The notes under the pieces are model-generated. The model made no database searches, was not told the DNA's origin, and saw only the letters and a program-made list of their open reading frames with translations. Below, piece after piece: positions 1 to 8,500 of a DNA stretch of 13,406 nucleotides. Within the stretch, counting starts at the first letter, position 1; every line of letters begins with the position of its first letter. A program made the position numbers and the translations under genes. The DNA is taken from positions 1 through 13,406 of the forward strand of contig CAXTMV010000153.1 of NCBI GenBank assembly GCA_964245425.1, written 5' to 3'. Origin of the DNA: JACMLD01 sp964245425 (GTDB taxonomy: Bacteria; Bacteroidota; Bacteroidia; Chitinophagales; Chitinophagaceae).

Positions 1-390
1 GGATATGAGCGGGCGTTAGAAGAAGCAAAACCTGAAGACGCTGATTTAAAAGTATTATTTACTTCTATGATTGACGAAAGCCGGAAAATAAGGGTAGACC
101 TGGCGGGTGAAGTACAATCACTGGGAGGTGAATATGAAACAGGCACAACCGCTAGTGGGAAATTGTACCGCGCATGGATGGATGTAAAGACAGTCTTTAC
201 AGGGCACAATCGTCATGCCGTACTGGCCAATTGCGAGCGGGGAGAAGATGCGGCACAGAGCGCCTATCGTGATGCGCTGGCCGACAATAACATTCCAGGT
301 TATTTGCGCACCATGCTCGAAGCACAAAAACAAATATTGAGGAATTCACACGACAAAATCAAATCGTTGCGTGATGCCACTAAGAATTAA
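1..390 (+). CDS. DUF2383 / PA2169-family four-helix-bundle protein (5' partial)
   Basis: The frame is open from base 1 to the TAA at 388-390, giving 129 visible residues; the true start lies before the window. The sequence reads as a ferritin-like helical bundle of the DUF2383 (PA2169) family. The visible signature is a helix with acidic and Glu/Arg pairs, then LGGEYETG, then a segment around KLYRAWMDV, then NCERGEDAAQSAY, and a closing helix ending KIKSLRDATKN. Family members are about 150 residues, so only roughly the first 20 are missing. Members are small cytoplasmic proteins often found with general-stress genes; their biochemical role is not firmly known, and a ferritin-like fold does not prove metal binding. 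An intrinsic terminator follows 22 bp after the stop, so transcription very probably ends here and the gene is not linked to the downstream glycosidase group. The ATG at 67 is internal: family similarity clearly continues upstream of it. Confidence 0.85.
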   Translation, partial: GYERALEEAKPEDADLKVLFTSMIDESRKIRVDLAGEVQSLGGEYETGTTASGKLYRAWMDVKTVFTGHNRHAVLANCERGEDAAQSAYRDALADNNIPGYLRTMLEAQKQILRNSHDKIKSLRDATKN

Positions 391-412
391 GTAAATGAAA
401 TCGTTCGTGTAG

Positions 413-440
413 AAAGGCCGGGGTTATTCCCGGCCTTTTT
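413..440 (+). terminator. Intrinsic terminator after the DUF2383 gene
   Basis: A perfect 10-bp stem pairs AAAGGCCGGG (413-422) with CCCGGCCTTT (429-438), with a 6-nt loop, and the T-run 436-440 follows directly. This is a textbook Rho-independent terminator placed just after the stop codon at 390. The A-run on the left arm means it could also work in the reverse direction. Confidence 0.9.
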
Positions 441-663
441 ATGTTGGCTGTACGCATGTCTGATGGTTGGGTTGATATTCCTGATGTCTTTGGCGGAATG
501 TGTAAATCATCCATATCAATCATCCATTTCAAACCACCACTTTGTCTGTTGCTGATGGCCGATGTGGCGATGCCTGATGGCTTTTTGCAGGGCCATGCAA
601 ATCAGCCATCATCAAATCAGCAAGCAGCAATATTTTACCCTATCTTTCCTATTAAAAAACGGC
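441..663. other. Non-coding leader upstream of the GH43 gene
   Basis: There are 223 bp between the terminator and the chosen GH43 start. The stretch is rich in GATG/CATC words. It contains a long hairpin (575-611) and a second, looser inverted pair, TTGATAT (472-478) with ATATCAA (513-519). I found no exact Bacteroidota TTG / TAnnTTTG promoter; the nearest -7-like word is TGTCTTTG at 485-492, without a well-spaced partner. Open frames run through it, but their translations resemble no protein I know. The promoter and 5' untranslated leader of the downstream gene group probably lie here. Confidence 0.5.
575..611. repeat. Imperfect hairpin in the GH43 leader
   Basis: The outer arms TGATGGCT (575-582) and AGCCATCA (604-611) are perfect reverse complements. 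The inner arms TTTGCA (584-589) and TGCAAA (596-601) are too, around a GGGCCA loop. One unpaired T on the left and TC on the right separate the two stems. The hairpin ends 52 bp before the GH43 start codon and has no T-run after it, so it is not an ordinary terminator. It could be a structured RNA leader element or an operator. Confidence 0.55.
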
Positions 664-1659
664 ATGACAGGTATACGAGCTGTGCTTTTTTCCGTATCGA
701 TCTTTTGCCTGGCTGCCTGCACCGCAGGTAAAAAATCCGGTACGGCTAAAACGAATATGATTGTACCGGGTGGCAGTTGGCCAGATAATAACGGGCACCA
801 TGTGCAGGCGCATGGCGGTGGTATCATAAAAGTAAAAAATACCTATTACTGGTATGGTGAAGAAAGATCGCAGGGCCTCGATTCCACCCTGAGCTATGTA
901 AGTTGTTATACCTCGAAAGATTTGACCAACTGGATATTTGCGGGCGATGTGCTGAAGCTGGCCGATCCCGAGCACCTGGGCAGTCACTGGGTGCTGGAAA
1001 GGCCAAAAGTGTACCATAACCTGCAGACAAAAAAATATGTGATGTACCTGCACATAGACAATGCCGGCTACAAAACTGCCAGCGTAGCCATTGCCGTTAG
1101 CGACCAGCCGGATGGTAATTTTCATTATGTTAAAATGTTCAGGCCGCTGGGACATGAAAGCAGGGATATCGGACAATTTATTGACGATGATGGAACGGCC
1201 TACCTGGTCTTTGAAGACCGGCCCTTCGGTTTCAGGATTGCCAGGCTGTCAGCAAATTATATGGAAGTGGAAAAAGAAATGTGCCTGGTAAAAGAACATA
1301 TGGAAGGCGGTGCCATTGTGCATTATAAAGGATTGTATTATGCGATTGGCTCTGCGCTTACCGGGTGGAAGGCCAACCCGAATAAATATGCTACTGCCCC
1401 CTCGCTGGAGGGACCCTGGAGCGATTTCAAAGACATTGCGCCCCCGGCTGCCAATACTTATGGCGCCCAGTCTACTATGATGATTAAGGTAACCGGCACC
1501 CAATCTACCACTGTTATTTTTATGGGCGATATCTGGAAGCCACGCACGCAATGGGATTCGCGCTATTGCTGGATGCCGCTTGAAATAGGCGATGGTAAAT
1601 TATGGCTGCCGGAACCAAAACCCTGGCAACTAAATGTGAAAACCGGCGAGTGGAAATAA
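664..1659 (+). CDS. GH43-type glycoside hydrolase lipoprotein, galactanase-like (GH43_24/34 group)
   Basis: The product is 331 residues. I chose ATG 664 because it places a lipoprotein signal at the N-terminus: a hydrophobic stretch, then lipobox L16-A17-A18-C19. The upstream in-frame ATG at 562 would bury this signal. The mature protein should be lipid-anchored in the envelope. The body looks like a five-bladed GH43 propeller: AHGGGI (49-54) followed by YYWYGEER (61-68), TSKDLTNW (83-90), ERPKVYHN (112-119), SRDIGQFIDDDG (166-177), MEGGAIV (213-219), YGAQSTMM (266-273) and a late DSRYCWMPL. These motifs match the GH43 branch that includes exo-beta-1,3-galactanases, whose members use Glu and Gln at the active site; E214 and Q269 are the likely counterparts. 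The subfamily and the substrate (beta-1,3-galactan or arabinogalactan side chains) are inferences. The gene leads a co-directional group with an SGNH esterase and a DUF5703 protein. Confidence 0.85.
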   Translation: MTGIRAVLFSVSIFCLAACTAGKKSGTAKTNMIVPGGSWPDNNGHHVQAHGGGIIKVKNTYYWYGEERSQGLDSTLSYVSCYTSKDLTNWIFAGDVLKLADPEHLGSHWVLERPKVYHNLQTKKYVMYLHIDNAGYKTASVAIAVSDQPDGNFHYVKMFRPLGHESRDIGQFIDDDGTAYLVFEDRPFGFRIARLSANYMEVEKEMCLVKEHMEGGAIVHYKGLYYAIGSALTGWKANPNKYATAPSLEGPWSDFKDIAPPAANTYGAQSTMMIKVTGTQSTTVIFMGDIWKPRTQWDSRYCWMPLEIGDGKLWLPEPKPWQLNVKTGEWK

Positions 1660-1678
1660 CATGTCACGGAAGATTTGC

Positions 1679-1729
1679 CACGCAAAGAAGCAAAGCCTGT
1701 AGGTCTTTTTATTGTTGCTTCTTTGTGTG
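1679..1729. repeat. Extragenic REP-like inverted repeat between GH43 and SGNH genes
   Basis: A 15-nt arm, CACGCAAAGAAGCAA (1679-1693), pairs along its full length with TTGCTTCTTTGTGTG (1715-1729), with one G-U pair. The loop is 21 nt and holds a T-run (1706-1710). It fills most of the 91-bp gap between two probably co-transcribed genes. The arms resemble the CACGCAAAGACGCAAAG-type words that I recall as recurring between genes in Bacteroidota and other bacterial genomes. It may be a dispersed extragenic palindrome, an mRNA-stabilising hairpin or an attenuator that lowers expression of the downstream genes. Confidence 0.7.
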
Positions 1730-1750
1730 AAACTTTATCAAACAGAAAAT

Positions 1751-2533
1751 ATGAACAGAAAATCAGGCAGGCGTGCCTTTCTTTCCAATGCAGTCATGGC
1801 CGGTACCGTGGGATTATTGCCTAACACGCTGCTGTCTGCAGCGCAGCAACGCGGGGAAGATAATATGGCTGAGCCGCCACTCGTTTTCTTGTTCCAGGGA
1901 GATTCTATTACAGATGGTAACCGCGGCAGAACGGAAGATCCGAATCACATCATGGGGCACGGTTATGCATTTGCGGTAGCCAGCCGGGTGGGTGCCGACT
2001 TCCCGGCTTCGGGGTTTACTTTTTACAACAGGGGTGTGAGCGGCAATACCGTTACCGATTTACAAAAACGCTGGCAGAATGATACCATCGCGCTTAAGCC
2101 CCATGTGCTAAGCGTATTAATTGGCATTAATGACACCGCGGCGGTGGTTGAAAACCGGCCTGCTGCAAAAAGCGTAACGGATTTTGAAGAAGGTTACCGC
2201 CAGTTATTGTCGGATGCAAAAGCAGCCATGCCTGATACGTTGTTTGTGCTGGGGCTGCCTTTTGTTTACCCGGTTGCAGAAAGAAAAGAGCATTGGGAGA
2301 AATGGAAAGAAGAAACACAACTACGGGCTGAAAAAGTAAAGCTGCTGGCAAAAGAATTCAATGCCGTACTGGTGGATTATCCTTCGCTGTTCGACAAAGC
2401 AGCCACAAAAGCGCCCATAGAATACTGGGTATGGGATGGCATCCATCCCACCGTTCCTGCACATGAATTAATGGCCAGGGAATGGATACTGCAAGCCGGC
2501 AACCGGCTGGCTTTTTTAAAAAAATACCGGTAA
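1751..2533 (+). CDS. SGNH/GDSL-family esterase with Tat-type signal
   Basis: The product is 260 residues. I chose ATG 1751 because it opens with a twin-arginine signal (GRRAFL at 6-11, then a hydrophobic stretch to about residue 31); the upstream in-frame start at 1712 lies in the hairpin. All four SGNH blocks are present: nucleophile S52 in GDSITDG, G98 in GVSGN, N127 in GIND, and D229/H232 in DGIHP. Members of this group are secreted carbohydrate esterases or acyl hydrolases, commonly deacetylating plant polysaccharides such as pectins and xylans. The substrate here cannot be read from sequence. It lies 91 bp after the GH43 gene and only 15 bp before the DUF5703 gene, which suggests one operon acting on a decorated glycan. 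A Tat signal implies folding before export to the periplasm. Confidence 0.88.
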   Translation: MNRKSGRRAFLSNAVMAGTVGLLPNTLLSAAQQRGEDNMAEPPLVFLFQGDSITDGNRGRTEDPNHIMGHGYAFAVASRVGADFPASGFTFYNRGVSGNTVTDLQKRWQNDTIALKPHVLSVLIGINDTAAVVENRPAAKSVTDFEEGYRQLLSDAKAAMPDTLFVLGLPFVYPVAERKEHWEKWKEETQLRAEKVKLLAKEFNAVLVDYPSLFDKAATKAPIEYWVWDGIHPTVPAHELMAREWILQAGNRLAFLKKYR

Positions 2534-2548
2534 AATAATATACCAGGC

Positions 2549-4827
2549 ATGACAAAGAGACTTTACCGGATACTGCTTTTACTGATAACCACCCCGGTGG
2601 CAAAGGCGCAATTAACGGAAAGCAACAGGGCCCGGCTGAACAATTATAATGTTATCTGGACGAGCCAGAGCCGCAATGCATCCGAATCGATGCCCTGCGG
2701 CGGTGGCAGCATTGGTTTAAACGTATGGGTAGAGAACGGGGACGTATTTTTTTATATGGCGGAAAGCGGACTGTTCGACGAAAACAACCAATTACTGAAA
2801 GCAGGCAGGGTTCGGCTGCATATTGATGGCAACCCGTTTGCAGCAAAAGACTTCAAGCAGGAGCTGCACCTGGCCGATGGCGGCATCAGCATCAGCGGAA
2901 ACCATGTTACGGTGCATATTTGGGTGGATGTGCTCAGGCCGGTCATACATGCCGATATACAAAGCGCACGGCCGGTAAAAGCCACAGCCGCATACGAATC
3001 ATGGCGATATGAAGATCATATAATAGAAGGTGCCGAATTCAGGGCCAACTCTTACAAAGTGCCGCAAAAAGATACCATTAAAACATATAAAGACAGCATT
3101 GCTTTCAATGGCAGCGCAGTACTGTTCTGTCATCGCAATAAAAGCAGCGTAGAAAATATATTCGACTATACCGTGAAGATGGAAGGCATGCAGTCGGTGA
3201 AAGCCGGTATGTTTGACCCGCTTACCAATAATACTTTTGGCGGGCTGATGAAGGGAGAGGGTATGAAGGAAGCGGGCAATGATACGGGTACCTATGCAGG
3301 CATACAATACAAGTCATGGAAACTGACCAGTGAAAAGCCGCTTCGGCTTCGCCAGCTGCAGATTGGCTTGTTTGTAGCACAAACGAAAACGCAGCAGGAC
3401 TGGACCGCCGGGTTGATGGGCGTACTGGATGCCGCTGCTGCCAACAGGGCCACCGCGCGGCAAAAAACCGAAGCCTGGTGGCACCAATTCTGGAACAGGA
3501 GCTATATTTTTATTGACGGGCCCGACAGTTTTATTTCCAGGAATTACCAGCTGTTCCGTTACCAGCTGGGCTGCAATGCATTTGGTAAATGGCCAACCAA
3601 ATTCAATGGTGGACTTTTTACATTTGATCCTCTTTATGTAGATCCCCGGCAAAGATGGTCGCCCGATTTTCGGTTATGGGGCGGCGGTACCATGACGGCC
3701 CAGAACCAGCGGCTGGTCTATTTTCCCATGCTTAAAAGCGGCGATGCGGATATGATGAAACCGCAGTTTGACTTTTACCTGCAGGCGCTGAAAAATGCGG
3801 AGCTGCGCAGCCAGGTATACTGGCATCACGCAGGCGCCTGTTTTACAGAACAAATAGAAAATTTTGGCCTGCCTAATATAATGGAATACGGGTTGAACCG
3901 CCCCCCCGGAACAGACCCGGGCATAGAATACAATCCCTGGCTGGAATATCTCTGGGAAACAGTATTCGAGTTTTGCAATATGATACTGGAGACCGAACGG
4001 TATGAAAATGCGGCTATAGAACCATATATGCCACTAATCGAAAGCTGCCTGGTTTTTTACGACGAGCATTACAGGCAAATGGCATTGCAAAGAGGAACCA
4101 AAGCGCTGGATGAAAAAGGAAAATATATTTTATACCCTACTTCAGCCGCCGAGACCTATAAAATGGCATACAATTCTACTACGGTAATAGCCGCGTTAAA
4201 AGTAGTGGTTACCCGACTGCTTGAACTGCCGGAAAAATATACAGACAGCACAAAAATAAAAAACTGGCGTGCCATGCTACAACGGATTCCGGATATCTCT
4301 TTGCGTGAGATGAACGGTCACACCATGCTGGCTCCTGCATTGGCATGGGCCCGGGTACAGAATACGGAGACGCCGCAGCTATACCCGGTATTTCCCTGGG
4401 GCTTATATGGGCTGGGTAAACCGGGGCTTGATATTGCGGTTAATACCTACCGGTATGATACCCTGGCGCTAAAATTTCGCAGCGCTGTTGGCTGGAAACA
4501 GGATAATATATTTTCGGCCCGCCTGGGTCTTACAGCAGAAGCCGTGATGCACAGCTCCGGTTCCCTTCTTTCTGGGGACCGGGTTTCGACTGGACGCCCG
4601 ACCATAACTGGGGTGGCTCTGCCATGATTGGGCTGCAGGAGATGCTGCTACAGGCCGATGGAAAGAAAATACGGCTGCTACCCGCCTGGCCAAAAGAATG
4701 GAACGGTGCATTTAAACTGCATGCCCCTTACAATACTACTATTGAAGCCAGGATCCGGGAGGGAAAAATCAGCCAATTGGTAGTGCTGCCGGCATCAAGA
4801 AAAAATGATATCATCCTGCCAGATTAA
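2549..4827 (+). pseudogene. DUF5703 family glycosidase-like protein, frameshifted near the 3' end
   Basis: The first frame runs from ATG 2549 to a TGA at 4625-4627 (692 residues). It starts with a Sec signal ending at AKA-QL (about residue 20). The N-terminal part carries the DUF5703 hallmark around SESMPCGGGSIGLNVWV and FYMAESGLFDEN. The second half, from about residue 320, has the features of an (alpha/alpha)6-barrel: RLWGGGTMTAQNQRLVYFP, YWHHAGACFTEQIENFG and YPTSAAETYK. From about 4553-4560 the conserved continuation switches frame. Bases from 4558 encode RFPSFWGPGFDWTPDHNWGG and then run on to the TAA at 4825-4827, ending in a typical C-terminus. The last residues of the first frame (after AVMHSS) are unrelated to this. 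The change equals a loss of 3n+1 bases (or a gain of 3n+2). The combined length, about 758 residues, suits a full DUF5703 protein. It may be a true mutation or a sequencing error. The enzyme is probably a secreted glycoside hydrolase, but no activity can be named. It is 15 bp downstream of the SGNH gene. Confidence 0.8.
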
Positions 4828-4839
4828 GCGGTTGCCGCT

Positions 4840-4871
4840 GCAAGAGTATTGAGCTTTTGCTTATTTTTTTC
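4840..4871 (+). terminator. Intrinsic terminator after the DUF5703 gene
   Basis: The stem pairs GCAAGAG (4840-4846) with CTTTTGC (4854-4860) with one G-U pair, a 7-nt loop, and the T-rich tail TTATTTTTTTC (4861-4871). It begins 12 bp after the TAA at 4825-4827. That supports the second-frame C-terminus as the original gene end and marks the end of the three-gene group. Confidence 0.8.
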
Positions 4872-5130
4872 TGTTATTTGTAGAACTATTTGCCCGGAAG
4901 CAATCGATTTTATTCTACAACATATCTTTCCCCCATAGGATTTTCAGATTGTTGCCGGTTTAATTTCCTTGGCGGTTCGTATTTAAAGCTGAAAATAGGC
5001 CTGTCGGTATTTACGCGCGTATTTGTTCGCAATTGCCCCTGGCTTTCCAGGCAGATTGCTTATATGGCTTTATTGTTGTTTATGTAGAAGGGTGCTGTGT
5101 GTGATCTATTAACTTTAAGAGGTGTCTGAC
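4872..5130. other. Non-coding region before the receiver-domain gene
   Basis: There are 259 bp between the terminator and the response-regulator start. I see no exact TAnnTTTG promoter word; TAACTTTA just before the ribosome binding site is the nearest. A small hairpin, CCTGG-CTTT-CCAGG, lies around 5040-5053. The open frame at 4890-5087 has no recognisable protein character. It presumably holds the receiver gene's promoter. Confidence 0.4.
5117..5122 (+). promoter_or_regulatory. Ribosome binding site deciding the receiver-gene start
   Basis: AAGAGG lies 8 nt before ATG 5131, which is good Shine-Dalgarno spacing. An alternative GTG start at 5122 would overlap this site and add only three residues, so ATG 5131 is preferred. 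Confidence 0.6.
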
Positions 5131-5496
5131 ATGAACAATAAAAAGAAAACGGTGCTGATAGCAGACGATGACATGGATTTGTTGCAGCTGGTAAAAATGC
5201 AGCTGCAAAAAGCCGGTTTCGTGGTACAGCTTTCTCTTAACGGGCGAGGGGTTACCAGCATGGTCACAGAAACTCACCCGGACATTATTTTACTTGACAT
5301 AGCTATGGACGGCATTTCAGGCGGTGATATCTGCAAAAAATTGAAATCAGATAATGCAACTGCTTCCATCCCAATCATCATGTTTTCTGCGAATGATAAT
5401 ATAGAACAGGTAGTACACAATTGCGGGGCAAATGATTTTGTCAGAAAACCTTTTAACGCCCAGGCAATGCAGGAAAAGATACTTCATTACCTATAA
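5131..5496 (+). CDS. Single-domain response regulator (CheY-like receiver)
   Basis: The product is 121 residues and consists only of a receiver domain. The acidic pocket is D13/D14 within ADDD, the phospho-acceptor is D56 (LLDIAMDG), the switch residue is S86 (FSAND), and the conserved lysine is K106 (RKPF). All key residues are intact, so it should accept a phosphoryl group. It has no DNA-binding or enzymatic output domain, so it must act by protein contact or as a relay intermediate. No histidine kinase lies nearby; both neighbours are separate transcription units (a terminator upstream, a convergent gene downstream). The partner kinase cannot be inferred from this window. Confidence 0.92.
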   Translation: MNNKKKTVLIADDDMDLLQLVKMQLQKAGFVVQLSLNGRGVTSMVTETHPDIILLDIAMDGISGGDICKKLKSDNATASIPIIMFSANDNIEQVVHNCGANDFVRKPFNAQAMQEKILHYL

Positions 5497-5593
5497 AATA
5501 AAGGCATAAAGTTCGTTGGTTCGTAGGTCAGTGCTTGCAGCGCATAATTGTGCAGGCGGGCCTTTTTCACTTTTGAACCTTGCATGCTGCAGG

Positions 5594-8500
5594 CTAATTG
5601 TTTTTTAGCAGCGAGTTTCTATCGATGGTCCTTTGGTTTCCCTGGTAATTGGTGATAACTACTTTCAGCACATCCCTGTCAACGGGAAATTTTCTTGAAG
5701 ACTGGGAAAGAAATCCTGCACCATAATAAAATTCCTTTTTTTGAACAGTTTTGTCTTTGAAAAAAATTTCAGCAGAAAAATCGCCCGGCAGCAGCGATAG
5801 CCATATTTTTTGGTTACTGTCTTCAGGTATTGTTTTTTCATAGATCAGGAGGCTGTCCTGGTTTTGCGTGGCAATCAGCAGATCGGCGTTTAGGGCATTG
5901 TGAAGCGTGGCCAAGGCCTTTCCATCGCCCGGTACAAAAAAGCCGCTGCGGGCAATCGTTAATGCGCTGAACCTCCCCTTGCCATCTCCTTTGAGGCAAA
6001 GGCCGTTAAAGGCATCGTGCCGTCCGCTATAGGGCTCCATCCCATAGTCGTTGCCTGTCATCAACAGGTCCAGGTTGCCGTCGTTGTCTATATCCATTGC
6101 CTGCATGCCATAGATAGGTGCAAATTGCGTTTCGGCCGGTAAGGCGCTGATAACAAATTTACCATTGCCTTTGTTTTCTATGTAGCTGCTGCGCATATCC
6201 GTTGCCGTTAAAAAAATGGCATTCTCCTTGTCTTTGGCGCTTAGCAGGTCATCCATAGATGCTTTTCCATAAGCCTTATAAGTAGGATATTTTTTCCTGA
6301 CGGATATCATCTGGCTGATCATATCATCGCGCGTGGTCATGGGAAAAGATTTTCTTTTACCGTCTTCGGCTTTCATATAACAGAATACAAGCGGATCCAC
6401 CAGGCCATTTTCGTCAAAATCTTTAGCGTACAGGATCATGGGCTCTTCCGGCGTTGCTTTGTAATTGGTATTCAGTCCCCAGTTGCCGGCGATATAGTCG
6501 ATATCGCCATCGTTGTCGAAGTCTCCTGCTATGAGGCTGTTCCACCAGCCAACGTGCTGGCTGATGCCGGTAGAATCGGTCACCGGTAAAAGATGGCCGC
6601 CGGTGTTCCTGTAAAAGCATACGGACATCCATTCGCCGGTGGTTACCAGGTCGGGCTTTCCATCGTTGTCGAAATCTGTCCAAAGGGCATCTGTTATCAT
6701 ACCTGCCAGTTGCAGGTCCGGGCAGTACTTTTCGGTAGCGTCTACAAAAGTGCCGGAATAATTAATCAGTATATAACTTTTCGGCGCCAGCGGATAGGCG
6801 CCCGACACCACGCGTCCGCCTACAAAAAGATCCAGGTCGCCATCGCCGTCAATATCGGCCGCGCGGATACAGGATCCGTTGGAGAACATTTTTGGCAGCG
6901 CGGAATAATTAGGTGTAAACCGGCCCTGGCCGTTGTTGATATACAAGACATCCTGGGCGGAGGGGCTGTTGGGAGGCAATTCATAACTGCCGCTCACAAC
7001 GTACAGGTCAAGATCGCCATCGTTATCCGCATCAAAAAATAAGAGGCCCATGTCTTCTGCAGGATGGCCATCATCTATTTGTAAGAAACGTGTAGAATCT
7101 GCGGTGAAACGCCCTTTATCATCCTGCATAAAAAACATGCCATGCCGGCCAACCGGGCCGCCGATGTAAAAATCATCGTACCCGTTATTGTCTATATCGC
7201 CAACGGCAATGCCCGGGCCGTACTGGCTGAGTTTATGCGGAATGGAAGGCTGGGTATTGTAGTCGATGGCATCGCGTTCGCGTTGTTTGAATGCAACGCC
7301 GTATTTCTTTGCTGCAGCCGTAAAAACGGGCAAGCTGGGTTTTACAGCCATGAGCGGAGGGATGGCGGCTGCGTCTGTATACAGCAACTTCAGGGGTTGA
7401 TCTGTTTTAACAGCTGTCAGTAGCTGCGTCTTGCCATCGGGCCAGTTTACCCGAAGGGAATCGATCTGGGTAGTATTGCCCAGGCCGAAATGGGCGCGGT
7501 TATCGTCGGTTGACATATAACCCCGGCAGGGATGGTGTTCGTAGAGCTGTTGTTTGTCTTTGTTGTAAAAGATGCGCACCGTTGCGCCGATGCCATCGGT
7601 GTTGGCGTTACTTCCCTTAAGGCTAACGGTTAGTATATGGTGATCAGTGCCGGGCCCTTTATTGTTGCCGGTGTTTTCATAAAGAAAGGCAGGATCGTTT
7701 ATATTGTTGATGATCACATCCAGGTCGCCGTCGTTGTCTAAGTCCGCATAGGCAGCGCCGTTAGAAAAGGAAGCTGCTGTAAAACCCCAGGCCTGGCTGC
7801 TGTTACTAAAAGATATGCCACCCCTGTTCTTAAATGAATAATTGGGCAGTTTTACCACCGGCAGGGAATCGGTTAGCGCAAGAGAAAAGTTGCCGCTGCC
7901 GCCGCCCTGGCCGTTGTTAAAAGTGATGTAGTCAAGATCTGTCACGTCTCTCGGCAAGCCATTGGTAATGATCAGGTCGCGGTAACCGTCATTATCAAAG
8001 TCTGCCACGAGCGGGCACCAGCTCCAGTCTGTTTCATATATGCCGGCCATATAACCAATTTCACTGAATACGGGGTGCCCCCGGGGCGTCATGCCCTGGT
8101 TTAATTGTAGTACGTTGCGTACGTACTGGTGTTCATACCCAAATTTTTCGCTGTTGTAATAATTATAATATTCGTTGCCGCTCAGCATTCTTTTTTTACG
8201 GAGATTATCTTCAGGCAGCATTTCAAGCGAAATGATATCCGGTAACCCGTCGTTGTTGATATCAACCATATCGGTGCCCATGGCATTCCAGCCGGTATGT
8301 TTACAATATTCGCCCAGGCGATTGGTAAAAGTGCCGTTTTTGTTGTTGATGTATAAAAGATCGTTGCTCACAAAGTCATTGGCTACATAGATATCCGGCC
8401 ATCCGTCCTGGTTAACATCCGAGACGCAGATGGCATGGCCCCATCCCTCAATGGTAATACCTGCCGCCGCAGACACATTGCTGAAGGTGCCGTTGCCGTT

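Noticed and set aside
562..663. Longer N-terminus for the GH43 protein from ATG 562
   Set aside because: It would put 34 non-signal residues before a clear lipoprotein signal and lipobox, and would include the leader hairpin; ATG 664 is much better.
441..731. 96-codon open frame overlapping the GH43 leader and signal region
   Set aside because: The translation resembles no protein, and it overlaps the start of a confident GH43 gene in another frame and includes the leader hairpin.
3901..3907. Run of seven C as a possible frameshift site in the DUF5703 gene
   Set aside because: The protein reads correctly on both sides (NRPPGTDPG), so the frame is kept here; the break is near 4553-4560.
4624..4827. 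Separate 67-residue gene starting at ATG 4624
   Set aside because: Its product is the C-terminus of the DUF5703 protein, and conserved coding in the same frame extends upstream to about 4558, so it is a frameshift remnant rather than an independent gene.
4890..5087. 65-codon open frame before the receiver gene
   Set aside because: No family resemblance, no ribosome binding site, and unusual composition for a protein; treated as non-coding.
5497..5593. Possible terminator between the receiver gene and the VCBS gene
   Set aside because: GCGCA-TAAT-TGTGC followed some bases later by a T-run is only a 5-bp stem with a G-U pair and a gap before the T-run; too weak to call.
6593..7042. Open frames opposite the VCBS gene (also 8435-8827 and others)
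   Set aside because: They arise from the repetitive Asp-rich codons of the large minus-strand gene and show no protein-like features.
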